A DNA stretch of 64,000 nt from Dryas octopetala (GCA_963921425.1 OY992835.1:17484001-17548000); one strand, 5' to 3'; shown: positions 13,001 through 25,468, counted from the first letter of the stretch. Notes: a model not told the origin generated them from the sequence alone. Program-made: numbers and translations.

Positions 13001-13712
13001 GATCCCCTTTTATTTTTCAGTGAACCACTGACCACGTGAGAGGGAAAGAATAGTTTAGGACATATTTGGTATTTTATTTAAAAATCATTTTTTTTTAATT
13101 CAAAAACAGACATTTTTTTTTTACACTTCATTCTTCCTTAGTTACTATTATTTTTAAAATTTAAAAATTATTTTAAAAAAAAAATCTTAATTTTTGAAAA
13201 AAACAATTTAAGTAGGATACCAAACCACCCTTAGATTTCAGATTACAAAGAAATGACAACATATATTTTTCCACTTGAATGGCTTTCTCTGAACACTTTC
13301 CATTTTCCAATTTTCAGAAATCTCCCAAAGACCGACACTAGCTTGAACCTACTAAGAAACTCCATTCTGACACTTGATCAAAACAAACAAAAAGCGCTTG
13401 ACCTGGTCTTTATAATATGAACCATCCAAAAGTTTTTTTTGCAGTAAACCTTTAAAGTCATGGAGGGACCAATAGAACTTATATTAAGACTTCCATTTAC
13501 ATAAAGATATGAATATTTGCCAACAAGGAAAAGAAGAAGGAGGGTTATCATTGGATCCTTGACTTGTTTTTGTAGTCTCCTAAATTATAACCTATATCTA
13601 CCCCCCCACATCTTTCTCTAATTTGATCCAACCTTATCTTTTGGACACACAAATAAGGCTCTTTTTCTTTTTTGAAACTAACCTGAGCCAAACCATAGAT
13701 AGGTTCAGAAAT
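10082..13712. other. Intergenic, no gene recognised
   Basis: AT-rich DNA with only short ORFs lacking start context, splice structure or family resemblance. The part nearest the kinase gene (about 13000-13712) should hold its promoter, but I cannot point to a convincing TATA box. Confidence 0.5.
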
Positions 13713-15630
13713 ATGAGCCTCAAGAAACTTGTACTCAAGCTCTTCACACCTAGTTGTTTCAAGGCAAATCACAACCCAGCCTTAGAACAAAAATCCCAAG
13801 TATCCAAAGAAAATTCTTCCAGGAGATTGTCTCTTTCTGATTTGAGCAACTCATCAGTCTGCACAGTCCTCAGTGATCTGTCAAATTCACTTATTGGATC
13901 AAACCTTCATATTTTTGCACAAAATGAGCTCAAAAAGATTACCCACAACTTCTCTAAAAGCAACTATCTTGGTGAAGGTGGGTTCGGGCGGGTATACAAA
14001 GGGTTCATTGATGACAAAGTTAGGCCTGGCTTGGAAGCTCAACCTGTGGCTATTAAGGTCTTGGATTTAGATGGAAAACAAGGACATAGGGAGTGGCTGG
14101 TAAGCATTCATTCTTACCTATTTTGAAGCTAGCTATAGGTTGTAATCATATGCTTCCTGAGGTACAAAAATGTTAATTCTCCAACAATTTTCTATTGCAG
14201 GCTGAAGTCATTTTTCTTGGGCAATTAAAACACCCCCATCTTGTTAACTTGATCGGGTACTGCTGCGAAGACGAAGATAGGCTTCTTGTGTATGAATACA
14301 TGGAAAGGGGCAACTTAGAGAACCAACTATTCAAAAGTAAACATACATTCTGCAAGCTATCATTTAACTACAATTGTAATCATGCATGCAGAAGAAAATT
14401 TTGAATCAGTCACAAAAAAATGTTGATTTGTGAGTTCATATTTTATTAGAAGGATCGTTCTATATGTTTGTTCTTTGATCATGCTATGTTTCTTATTAGC
14501 AGGATCACAAAAATTTATGAACTTGTTTGTTTGTTCGTTAATGCAGGTTACTCTGGAACCTTGCCTTGGTTGACAAGAATGAAAATAGCAATTGGAGCTG
14601 CAAAAGGCCTCAGTTGCCTCCACGAGGAAGAAAAGCCAGTCATATATCGAGATTTCAAGGCTTCAAACATCTTGCTAGACTCTGTAACCTTTCTCTCCTT
14701 AACCCTCTTCATATGCAGCATATATATTGCTCATGATCTGACAAAACTAATGAGTAACATCTTCCTTTCCCCCTCAGGATTACACAGCTAAGCTCTCTGA
14801 TTTTGGTCTAGCTATAGATGGCCCGGAAGGAGATCAAACACACGTTACAACGCTTGTCATGGGCACACATGGCTACGCAGCCCCAGAATACATCATGACA
14901 GGTACATTAGGATGAGATCCAACTAATAACTTATTCTAATTCTAACTCATTTCCCGACTAGCCCACATTAAACTTGTACTTTCGTCAATAGCATTGAAAA
15001 TTTCTACAATAAATATTCACAACTCCTTTGCTGTGCTTGTTTTCAGGTCATTTAACAACAATGAGCGATGTATATAGCTTCGGTGTAGTTCTTTTGGAGC
15101 TACTAACAGGCAGAAGGTCCATGGATGAGAGCCGTCCTAGTAGGGAACAGAACCTGGTGGAGTGGTCTAGGCCCTTTTTGAAGGACTCCCATAAACTTGA
15201 CCGTGTGATGGACCCAAGACTTGAGGGTCAGTACTCGGCTGAAGGGGCTAGGAAGGCAGCTGCATTGGCTTACCAATGCCTGAGCCTTAACCCCAAGTCT
15301 AGACCCAAAATGAGCACTGTGGTCAAGACCTTAGAGCCTCTAATGGACTTGAAGGACATCCCAAGTGGACCCTTTGTATACATTGTTCCAACTGAAGGAA
15401 ATGACAAATGTGGGGTGCAAAAGATTGGAAGAGAGGATCAAATTGAGTGTGGCATGGTGAAAAATGAAAACAAAGGTGAAGAAAAAGTGGTGGAAGTAAA
15501 AGTGAAGGGCAGCCACCGGCGTAAAGGTCATAGGCATAGACGTGGGATTAAGTCATTGAGGTCTAGTACTGTTTATTCTGATACTCATCTGTATAGAGTT
15601 CTTGGAACTGGTTTATACTCTCCCAAATAA
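13713..15630 (+). CDS. Receptor-like cytoplasmic kinase, subfamily VII (RIPK/PBL-like)
   Basis: Ser/Thr kinase of the class that relays signals from plasma-membrane immune and growth receptors. Exons 13713-14099, 14201-14336, 14547-14683, 14778-14901 and 15047-15630 give 455 aa. The glycine loop LGEGGFGRV is at 86-94, the catalytic Lys (VAIK) at 115, YRDFKASN with Asp210 at 208-215, DFG at 228-230, and [10 protein letters not shown] closes the activation segment. YRDFK in place of HRDLK is normal for this subfamily. The start is the ATG giving MSLKK; a longer frame upstream has only a TTG. There is no Gly2, so N-myristoylation is not predicted, though Cys15 could be palmitoylated. The activation segment has [10 protein letters not shown] where relatives usually have an Arg before VMGT. 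The C-terminal tail after about residue 365 is Lys/His/Arg-rich. RIPK is the closest relative I recognise; orthology is not proven. Confidence 0.93.
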
Positions 15631-16629
15631 GCACAGGAGGCAATTGGGAAAAGTTTAAAAGAAAAAAACTATATATGTGTACCATAGTCTTAGACTCTTG
15701 GACTTATTTTATTTCTTTTTCTTTATTTTCAATAATAGGAGATTTTCCCTTGTGTATGTTGTTCATGGTGGGCCTTTGGATTTAGATTTTTGTAGCTTTT
15801 CTTACCTTCTTACAAGGAAATACAAGTTCGACCAAAAATAAAATACAAGGAAATACAAGTGATTTGAGAATTGAGACAAGTCTGTCTTTTTCCTAAGCCA
15901 TAATTTCTATGCTTTTCCATGTAGAAAGACAGATTCAGAGTCAGTTTTTGCTTCATAAGCCAAAAATACATTGACATTAGCCAGACGTGTAGAGACTTCT
16001 GTGTAAATATTGCAAACCGCCAATTTCAAACTATGCAGTCATTGAAAGAGTGAAAGGTGACTTTCTTTAAATTGTTATGGACGCTATGCTGGCAGCGACT
16101 ATTTAATCCTCTCCTATTCTATCTTCCATTAGTTTCTGGGGGTGTAAATATTCTAGTCAATATTCTCAGTCGTTTTACATTAAATTCTCCCTTCTCTTTC
16201 AAAATCAGCTCATATAGCATGGCTCATGAATCAAAGGTTTGAACAACCCACCCAACAGAGGTCAGAGGGTACATATTTTTATTGTGTATGAGGAGAAATA
16301 AGGTTACTCCCATTTCCACCCTGCACCCACCCCACCCAAATATCCCAACTTGGCCTAAATTTGAACTCATATATTAGAAGTTGTGTGATGCTGATGTAAC
16401 TGAAGATATTTGGTGAAACTTGTATTTGCTATGGCCTATGACTACAATAAGCAAGCATATGGGTCCCATGTTTAATGGGGTCTAGCATAAAAAGTGGGAG
16501 CTCTCCATTTTCTCTTGTATGATCCTTAAACCTAAGTATGGTTTAGATAAGGGCTTGGATTACATAACTTAAATGCAAAGAAAGTTTTAACTATAGAATG
16601 AGTAGGAAAGCTAGAACTTGGTTTAGCTT

Positions 16630-16838
16630 GAAGATAAAACTATCTCATAATGTAAATAAAACTATTTCATGGCTTGAAGATAAAACTATTTAGCTTCTAC
16701 AATAAGTCTATCTGCAGTTCTGCATAGTTTATTGAAGATAAAACTATCTCATAATGTAAATAAAACTATTTCATAGCTTGAAGATAAAACTATTTAGCTT
16801 CTACAAGAAGTCTATATGCAATTCTGCATAGTTCTTGC
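16630..16838. repeat. 104 bp direct tandem duplication
   Basis: The block starting GAAGATAAAACTATCTCATA at 16630 recurs at 16734 with a few substitutions. Each copy also contains a shorter internal GAAGATAAAACTATTTAGC repeat. It lies in the spacer between the converging kinase and MORF genes; nothing else is recognised in that spacer (15631-17140). Confidence 0.9.
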
Positions 16839-17140
16839 AGTTACATCTCTCAATATATATTACAAAAGATGGAAGTTATTTTTCCCTGGTGTTAGCAAGC
16901 CACTATGCTGTTCCTTCCAACCCCCAGTAAGGTATCAATTCATCAGCTATATGTCTCTCACTACAGAGACAACCTGGGATGCTCCAATCAAATGATAAGT
17001 CACTCTAACATTGAGGTTGATGCAATTGCTTCTCATTATGATTTCTTGCTTCTATCTCCTGGAGGTAAAACTTGAACAGCCTGATCCAAATTATATAGTC
17101 GAGGAGGAGCAGTAATTTTTCCATTGAAGTTGATTTCCTG

Positions 17141-18694
17141 TCACTTTCCCTTGGCTTTTTTTGAGCATGTTCTGCTATCATATTTATTGTCATTTTCATC
17201 GCGCAACCAGTCTGCATGATACTTCTCATCATATGGAACAACGACCCCATCAACCAAGGGTTCTCCTGTCCAAAAACAAGACCATTTTTAGCAAAGAAAA
17301 TGATAAATTGCCTATTTAAATATGGAATTTTCTTTTTCTCGGAAACAAGAATCAGTTTTCTTTCTCCTATTCAGAAAAGAAAAAGGTTTTCATTCTTTTC
17401 CTACTAGTGGCTCCACATCACTTAGATGAATCTATATGGTATTATGTGTTGGAATTACATTCTAACTCTACTTGATGAGTGATGACTAGGGATTATTCGC
17501 AATGACTCGTATCAATATCATAATCTTTCAAATGTATACATTTCAATGTCCTTTTTTAATTTGGTCAAACAAAATTCCATCAACAAATAGAAGAAGGCAA
17601 ATACTAATGGCAGTTGCCTATGCGTGTGTGGACAATTGTCAGTTATTGATGTTAGTGAGTCATGCCATGGATCTCATGCACATCAACAGTCAACTGTGTG
17701 ACTGTGCAAAGCAAAGCTCATAAAAGAAACAGATTCAACGGGAGCAATTGAATACACATCAGTCATGGTATTACCCCAAATCCACTGAACTTCTAGAAAC
17801 TTGAATCCAAACCAATAAACTAATAATAGCTCAACATGAAGAATTGAAGATAAATAGCAAGAAACAATACCTCCATAGTCATTTTCACCATGGCATAAGT
17901 AAGAATCTGGTAGAACCCATCTCACATTGGGCAGAGCTGCAACCAATTTAATTTCGTTAAAACCAAATAAAAACCAAAAAAGAAATTGAAGGAGTTTTGA
18001 AGAAAAAGGTTACATTTGATCTTAAAATTCAAATTCTCTGGGACTTTGCAGCCAAATGCATAGTAGTACTTGGTAGAAACAGAGTAAATCGACTTCTTTG
18101 CCTCCTCTACACTGCAATCATCAACAACAATAAAGTATTTGAAAGAAATAAAATAACTAAAACAAAGAAACCGAGGTTTAGAAAAGCGTTTTTCCAATGT
18201 AGAAACCGCTAAAAGAGACAACGGTTCTTCATTATTTAAAGTTCAGCAACTTAAAAAACATTGTTTCTGACAGCGCATACGTCTGCAAACAGAAATTTCA
18301 TTTTAAACCATGAAATGAATGAAGTCGCTATGTTTGTCAGCGATTTCGGGTTTTACCTTCCGAGGGCCATGGCTAGGGTTTGGATATAGCCACTGACGAT
18401 CTCATCGCGAAGTGGATACCCCTTAGGAGGCTCCATCACCACGAGCCAGTGCTCGTAGTCGCAGCCCTCCACCAGCGTTGCCAATCGAGTCAACTCGCTG
18501 CACTGAGTCGACGCCGCCGAGTCCTTCGCGGCCGAGTCGGCGTCCGCGAAGGCCGAGGAGTTTGTCGGAGCTGAGGAAGAAAAGAAGCGCGAAGATGGAA
18601 AGAGAGTCGACGACGACAGCGGAATTGACAAACAGTAACGGCGGAGAAACGTCGCCGTCAGACTTAACGGTTTTCTCATATTGCTCGATAGCAT
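17141..18694 (-). CDS. Multiple organellar RNA editing factor (MORF/RIP family)
   Basis: MORF proteins bind PPR proteins and promote C-to-U editing of mitochondrial or plastid transcripts. Four exons on the minus strand, 18694-18357, 18111-18014, 17936-17871 and 17265-17141, join in frame to 208 aa. The MORF/DAG domain is plain: a GCDYEHWLVVMEPP block near residues 70-85, RDEIVSGYIQTLAM, then KSIYSVSTKYYYAFGCKV, NVRWVLPDSYL and YGGEPLVDGVVVPYDEKYH. The N-terminus is Ser/Arg-rich with a Phe-Ser-Ser stretch, as in mitochondrial presequences. Two in-frame ATGs are possible, 18694 (MLSSNMRKPL) and 18679 (MRKPL). The short basic tail without a Gly/Pro-rich extension resembles the small MORF5/6/7 group rather than MORF8; that subgroup call is inference. 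Confidence 0.9.
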
Positions 18695-18753
18695 TCCAGA
18701 TATGTCGTTTACTCTCACTGTTCCCTGTTTTAAAACCGTGGCCTGTGTCTTTG

Positions 18754-18812
18754 TGGGCTTGTGGGCCTGTGCCCATGCATGTTGTTGGGCCTAAACTAAT
18801 CAGCTAGGCCCA
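18754..18812 (-). promoter_or_regulatory. Cluster of TGGGCY (site II) elements upstream of the MORF gene
   Basis: Four TGGGCY motifs in either orientation occur within 60 bp (18754, 18762, 18786 and 18807-18812 reversed), 60-120 bp upstream of the MORF start. Site II elements are known TCP-binding motifs enriched in promoters of plant genes for mitochondrial proteins, which fits the predicted location of this product. Confidence 0.6.
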
Positions 18813-20216
18813 CCAGGTGGGGTAGTGTTTGTCTGTCTTTTTTTGATTTATGAGCTGTCATCATGAGTATTATTGTTGATTTCTTTTTTTAGTACAAATT
18901 ATTGTTGATTTCAATTTTGCTGCTGACGTTATGATTTTATGTTTAGATATTTTATCTATTTTTGATTGATTTGTGGGCTCAATTTAGTTTCTTTGTATAT
19001 GCTTCAGTCATTTTTTGGTTGAGACAATGCAGATGTGGAGTATGAAGAACAACTCTTGCTCTCAATGCTCAGTTTTCTCCTATATGATGTTGGATATTTC
19101 AGTGTGTAATTGTGAAGTAACAGTTACTGTAATTGTGTTATAACTTTTATGAGCTCATGAGCTTTAGGCTTTGGCATATTACTATATTAGTGTATGACCA
19201 GCTTGCTCATTTGGGTGTTATGACTTTGATAGTTTTTCTTCTCCCCTTTTATAATTGAGCTGGTAATTGATGGATTTTGGGCCCTTCTTCTACCTCTTTG
19301 TGAAATTTGAGTTTGATTTTGGCTGTTATTGCATTAGAGTTTGGGGAAGAAGTTGATAGTTGTTGGCTCAAATGTGCAGCTGTGACTGTGTTTTTGTTGT
19401 TTTTGTTGTTGACACTTGAAAGAGACAACAGAAATACAGTTTTCTGAGAGACTCTTCCATGAGGCATGCCCCAAATGGAGCATGTCCCATGGAAGATTTA
19501 GCCCACTTTTCTTACATAAATTGACTGCTAGTGCTTGTCCATACCCTTTTAGATTCTCAAAATTTTTGCAGGGTGATAACATTTTATATTTTTTTAGGTC
19601 CTTCTCCAAGCAGAGACCCTTCCAGATTATTGGCCAGCTTTTAGTAGTGGCCATAGTCCTTTAGTTCATCAGAAGAGGGAAATTATATGCTTGAAGATGG
19701 TCAATATCTTCAGGACCAATAGGCATAGAGCAAAATTAAGATAACAATGTGAAGTTGGCCTTAATTAGAATTGCATTCCATATATTTTCTCCTATCAATA
19801 ATTCCTTTATTTAATTTAAGATGGCCTTATGCAAACTCTTCTGATAGATAGTGAAAATTGTGATTAAAGTTGTAGAGAAGTGGAGTCTGAAGCAGTGGTC
19901 ACTATAGGAAGTGGAAGCCACTTATACACTGTATTGTCTGACACCTGGTAGCAAGTGATTGCTTCTTTCTTTGAAGCCACATTGAAGATGTAGATTTTAC
20001 CATGTCCACAGAGAAAGAAAAGTGAAAAACCAGAAAATTACAATGAGAGCTTTGGATTGGGATCGTACACATAACAATCTCAGCATAATTATAAAGCTAT
20101 AGCAAACTTATGCTAATTAAAATGCACAAGACACAGCAAATATATAGTAGAAGTTGGAATCCCAGTACTGATTATTCAAGGGGAGCTAGCTAAAACCAAG
20201 ACACATAATCACACAT
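18813..20216. other. Intergenic, no gene recognised
   Basis: Overlapping ORFs of about 60-110 codons on both strands near 19250-19660 resemble no family I know and have no clear splice or promoter context. The part next to 20217 should hold the P450 3' UTR. Confidence 0.4.
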
Positions 20217-22358
20217 TCACACTGAGTAAACATGAGGTGGAAGCCGAGGCTCAGCGACTGCAACAAGGGGAAACTTTTTGGGTGTTGAAAGCCCAAAAAT
20301 CTCCTCCATATCCAAGTCCTCTTTCTTCATGTTATCAGGCAATCTCCATGTGAACCCATGCAAGAGATTGGCCAGACTTGACTGAATCACCTTTATGCCA
20401 AGGCTGTAGCCAGGGCACATCCTCCTGCCTGACCCAAATGGCAACAGCTCAAAGTCTTGGCCTTTGACATCAATGTCCTTGCCAATGAACCTCTCAGGGC
20501 AAAACTCATTGGGGTTGTCCCACAAGTTAGGGTCTCTTCCTATGGTCCACACACTCACTAGGATTCTGGTGCCCTTAGGAATGTCATAGCCAGCAACTTG
20601 GCAGTCTTCACGGGCTAGTCTTGGCACCAACATGGGTGCCACAGGGTGCAGCCTCATGGTTTCCTTAGCAATGGCATCAATATAAGGTAAATTGCCAATG
20701 TCCTTCTCTTCAACCCATCTCTCTCTCCCAATCACCCTGTCTAGCTCCTCTGTTGCCTTCTTGAAAACCTCTGGCTTCCTTAGCATCTCCGAGATTGCCC
20801 ATTCCACGGTCACGGCTGAGCTCTCCGTTCCACCGGCAATTAGGTCCTAATAGAATTCATTAACAAAACCACGAGTAAGAGTAATGCTCGAGATCCCAAA
20901 GCAAATCCCCAAATGTTAGATATCAAATAATGGAGCAATATTGTTTCATTTGTCCTTACATGGAACTACTTTTGAATCTTCGTTTTATATGAAATATGAA
21001 TAATGCTATACTTACCATATTTCTTATACCACATTCTTATACCATCTCACGTGTCATTACTTTATTGGACAGAATTTTTCTTTTTCTTTTTGGGTTTTTA
21101 TTTTTATTTTTTAGTATCCAATGTATGAATGCCATGTAAGTTGCCACATAAGTTGGTATGAAATTATGGTATAAAAATGTGGTATATCTAGCACTACTGA
21201 TGAAATATTGACATTTCATCGGACACATCCGTCCAGAACTAATTTTAGGAAAGTATCTTTTGGGTACGTATTATTGCATGAATAGTGGATTACTTACTAC
21301 AACTTACACTCGTTAAATTTGTCTATCAAATAATGTGACATTATTAAATTTATTCAAAGTTAAAATCATTCTAGATATTATTTATTTCTAACAAATAAGA
21401 TAATAACAGGTATGAGTCACATTATTGTAAAAGAATGAATGAATCATACCTGGGTAAAAGCCTTGACCCCATGCCTTTCAAGCTTAACTTCAAGGGTAGG
21501 ATCATCAGCAAGCTGCAAAAGCACATCCACCATATCTTTAGCAACAAAGTCTTTCCCAGCAGCATTCCTCTTTGCAACATGTTCATCCAGCACATGCTCC
21601 AAGAACCTATCGAACTTCTTGCTCAAGGTCTTCATCCTCTTTATGTACCCTTGCAAGTCCAAGAAATCAAGCCAAGGAATTGAGTCCCCAATGTTCAACA
21701 CCCCACTCAGCAAGAACAGCTCATCTAGCATCTTCTTGAACTCAACTGGGCTCACAATCGCGTCTTTCGATTCGTCTGTGTACTTCTTTCCCAGCACCAT
21801 TCGGCTTATGACATTGAGACTCACAGTTGAGAGATGTTCTTTCGGCAAAATGTTGGTGTTGGAGGAGTCATACAAGCCTTTAAGCAAAGCATTCATTTCC
21901 TCTCTTCTTATGTATTCATAGGACTCCAAGCGTTTGTTGCTGAAAAGCTCCATGATGCACATCTTACGGGCCTGGCGCCAATATGGGCCGTAAGGGGACC
22001 AAGTGATGTCCGAGTAGTTGTAGGTGGTGTATTTGCCAGCCGCGAATTTGGGCCGGCCAGCAAATGTCAGGTCGTGGGTTTTGAGAAAGGCCTTGGCCAT
22101 TTCAACTGAGGAGCCCACCACAACGGGGAATGACCCGAACCGGAGCTGCATGATGGGCCCGTATTTTTGGGAGAGAGCGTGGACGGAGCGGTGGGGGAGT
22201 TGGCCTATTAAGTTGAGGTTTCCAACTATGGGCCAGGGTTTTGGGCCGGGTGGCAAATTGAGTTTGCGGCGCCGGAGGCGGCGGGAGATGAGGAGGAGGG
22301 CTAGAGCTCCCAGCCATGCGGCTGCGTATGCAACCCAAGAAGTGGCAGTGCCCTCCAT
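20217..22358 (-). CDS. Cytochrome P450, CYP71 clan (CYP92A-like)
   Basis: Heme-thiolate monooxygenase, anchored in the ER by its N-terminus, acting in specialised metabolism; the substrate cannot be read from sequence. Exons 22358-21450 and 20846-20217 give 512 aa, with one phase-0 intron at the position usual for this clan. Seen in order: an N-terminal membrane helix (about residues 8-24), a basic stop (RRLRRRK), the proline hinge LPPGPKPWP, the I-helix AGGTES at 307-312, ExxR (ETMR) at 365-368, PERF at 420-423, and the heme loop FGSGRRMCPG at 440-449 with Cys447 as iron ligand. All key residues are intact. General resemblance is to CYP92A proteins, but CYP71 or CYP75-like names are also given to similar sequences. 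The intron (20847-21449) holds a small MITE. A 15-base G run sits about 70 bp upstream of the ATG. Confidence 0.92.
21004..21195. mobile_element. Small MITE-like inverted-repeat element in the P450 intron
   Basis: About 50 bp at the left (TGCTATACTTACCATATTTC, then CTTATACCAC) is an imperfect inverted copy of the right end (reverse complement TGCTAGATATACCACATTTT). I found no clear target-site duplication, so the family is undetermined. Confidence 0.5.
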
Positions 22359-22637
22359 TGTTGTTTGCTTGGGTGTGTGTGTGGTGGTGACAAGTGTTGG
22401 TGTGTGTTTCTAGTTTGTCAGAGAGGGGGGGGGGGGGGGCATTTATAATTGATGCAACTTGGTGGCGAGGACGACCCTTTGGATATTTTATCATCTTAAA
22501 ACTGTCGTTATTCACGACTCCAGTGATACACTGATACCAAGTTGATTTTATGCGATTAACTTAGTTAATTTCCCAAATTGCCCCTGTGAATCTTTGGTCT
22601 CTCATTAAAGAAAGACTCGTTGGTCAATCAATTAGCC

Positions 22638-23786
22638 GGATTTGCTTCTCTGCCTTCAGAGGGTGGGCTGTTGCATGCCTTTTATAAAATCACGTTCATT
22701 AAAGTAATCCAATGGTCTAAGATATGCCATATCACATCTCTTTCAACATTAAAAAACACTAAAAAATAATTAATAAATAAATAAAATAAAACCCAAACCC
22801 CCATCCCCACCCCTGACCCCTCCCCTCTTCCCAGTGGCGGATCCAGAACTCAACTCTTGTGGGGGCAAGATTAAGAGGCAGCGAGTAGAGGCAGCAGAGT
22901 GACCGAGCGAGCAGCGGAGCAGGGGGCGACGGGCGACGGCGAGGGAGCAGGGGCGTCGGCTTGTCGCCTTCAGCAGTTCAGGCAAGTTGGGGCGATGGTC
23001 TGGTCTGGGTGATCGAGTTTCTTCATTTTTGTCATTGTGCGCAGGAGATCTGGTCTGAATGCATCTGCAATCTTGCCCCTAACAGCCATGGCCGTCGCCC
23101 CTGCTCCCTGCAAATCTGGTCATGGCCGTCGCCCCTGCTCCCTGCTTCCTCTGTTCTGGTTCTTCCTGCAAATCTGCAATCTTGCCCCTACCAGCCATGG
23201 CTGCCACCAACGCCCAAGCTTCATTCATGGGGTCAAGATTTTTCCTTAAGCTTAGCATTTCTGGGTTCATGGGATCAAGTGACCCCATTGACCCCATTGT
23301 AGATCCGCCCCTGCCTCTTCCTGCGACCAACTCCTCTCCTCTTTCCGGCGACCACCTCCTACTATTTCTCTCTCACGCAATCTTTTTTTATTTCTTTCTA
23401 TCTATTTCCTTTTCTTTCTACAACTTCAAATCGCCGCTGTGGTGAATTTGATTCTCAACTTACGAACAACGACTACAAACGAGAGCGAGTGGGTGGGGAT
23501 GAGCGCATCCGAAAAGAAGTTCTCGAAGAGCTCATTTAGGTGAGGAGAATATAAGAGGCGGCCGATGTCTGGGGAGACTGTCGGAAAGAATGGAGGGGTA
23601 AGGGCTGGGGTGCTGCAAGCCTGCAACGGGTGAGGGTGAGGGTTGGTTTTCTTTATTTTTTATTTTTCTAATTTTATTAAAAGAGAGATGATGTGGCATA
23701 TCTTAGACCATTAGATTGTTTTAATGCACATGATTTTATGAAAGGCATGCAACAACACACCCTCCAAAGGCAGAGGAGCAAAATCC
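22638..23786. mobile_element. Non-autonomous Mutator-like element upstream of the P450
   Basis: The element is flanked by a perfect 9 bp duplication CAATTAGCC (22629-22637 and 23787-23795). Both ends begin GGATTT and continue as inverted repeats of about 115 bp, sharing blocks such as TTGCATGCCTTT, ATAAAATCA and GGTCTAAGATATGCCA. The 1.15 kb body is GC-rich, contains internal direct repeats (GCCATGGCCGTCGCCCCTGC occurs twice near 23086-23135) and encodes no transposase. The GC-rich filler may include captured gene pieces (Pack-MULE type); I could not identify a donor. It lies about 280 bp upstream of the P450 start codon. Confidence 0.85.
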
Positions 23787-24168
23787 CAATTAGCCAAACA
23801 TGTTTATTTTTTTATGTGTCAGAATCATCAATGATCATTTGCTTTGGTGGAATAGTTAATAAATTTTAGTTTTCATTTATTGTAGTAGGTCTTAAGTTTC
23901 AAATTAATGAACGCTAGTTGATTAAAAAAAAATGATGTATCAACATACATCTCTATATTTTATTTGTTAAACAAATAAAGCTTAGAATGAGTTTTGAATA
24001 AGAGAAATACTAACACTATACTTGGTCAATGCTTGAAATGAAAAGAGAAAACCTTTTTTTAAGCCTTTTGGAGAAAATAATAGGAAACCCACCATATCAT
24101 TATAAAGAATACAAAAGGGTGGTGGGTGGGAAATATGTGGAAGACTTGACCTTAAGATAGGAAAATCA

Positions 24169-24320
24169 TTTTCAGTTTCTTCTGAGTTTCCTGGAAAATT
24201 GTGGGATGCTCGGAGGCAAAAGAAAATTGAATAATTGGTTTTCAGTTTCTTCTGAGTTTCCTGGCAAATTGTGGGATGCTCGGAGAGTCGGAGGCAAAAG
24301 AAAATTGAATAATTGGTTTT
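24169..24320. repeat. 70-77 bp direct tandem duplication
   Basis: The block starting TTTTCAGTTTCTTCTGAGTT at 24169 is repeated at 24239. The second copy carries a short CGGAGAGT insertion and an A-to-C change. Confidence 0.9.
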
Positions 24321-25131
24321 CTTTAAGTGGACATTTTAGTCAATATGCGCATCGATGGCTCTTTGCTTACTGGCTTAGGTTGCCTTAAAGACTGGGGCAA
24401 ATAGAAAAATATATGGCAGACCCACTTTATTGACCTCGGAAGCACCGCTATATACTAGTGTTCTTTATTAATAAGCTAGATATACAATTTTTTTAATTTA
24501 GTCATCAATTTAAACTTCTAATTTATTTACTTTTAAGATATAAAAAATACTTCTAAGCCACAATTTAAAAAAATATCAAATATGGAGTATTCAATACTAT
24601 GAGTTAATTACACTTATACCTCCTAAGGTTTATCGTTTTTTCACATACATCCCTTAAGATTTCAACAATTACACATACACCCCATGAAGTTTTAAATTTG
24701 TTACATATAACCTCTATAATAAGATGAAAAATGATGAGAAATTATACAAAAATGCATACTAAGGGATTAAATGGCCTAATAAGATTACTCAAAGTGTAAG
24801 GTTCAACCTCAATACAAATATTTTCTTTTTTGTTTATTTATTTTTTTCTCTTATAGGGGGTTATATGTAATAGTTTTGAAACCTCAAGGGGTGTATGTAT
24901 AATTTTTAAAGAGTGCTGCTATTTGCACACCCTTAAATTTCTTTTTGCACACCCCAAAAGTTTAATTTGTGAAATAACCAAAAACACCAAAAATAAAATT
25001 ACCCAAAACTCCATCCCTTTATCATTCCCTCTTCCCTGTCACAGCACCCCACCCCCCCCCCGGTGAGAACCACTGCCGACCACCCCAGCCCCGCTCCGGC
25101 CCTCCCATCTCTCTCTCTCTATATCTCTCTC

Positions 25132-25134
<3 letters not shown>

Positions 25135-25179
<45 letters not shown>
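25135..25179. repeat. (CT)n microsatellite
   Basis: About 22 CT units inside the nested transposon, in a wider pyrimidine-rich stretch (25040-25445). It accounts for the Arg/Glu-rich and Leu/Ser-rich spurious ORFs on both strands. Confidence 0.9.
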
Positions 25180-25181
<2 letters not shown>

Positions 25182-25468
25182 TCCCTCTTACCCGCCGACC
25201 ACCCCACCCCCATCCTACTTCTCCTCTTTCTCTCTTCCTGAAACCCAACCCCAGCCATTCACTCTGTCTCTCTACAACTCTGAGCCCCTCCCCTTGCCGC
25301 ACCACCTCCCTCTGCACCCTTCCCCTTTTGCCATCCCCCTCCCCTCCCCCTACCGCACCACCTCCCCCCTGCACCCCTCCCCTTGCCGCACCACCTCCCC
25401 CTGAACCCCTCCACCTCCCTCCGCACCACCTCCCTTTGCACCCCTGAACATAAAAAAAATATATATAT

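Noticed and set aside
21439-22413. Plus-strand ORFs of 82-160 codons opposite the P450
   Set aside because: Shadows of P450 exon 1; no independent features.
25022-25441. Arg/Glu-rich and Ser/Leu-rich ORFs
   Set aside because: Translations of the (CT)n/(GA)n tract and its pyrimidine-rich flanks.
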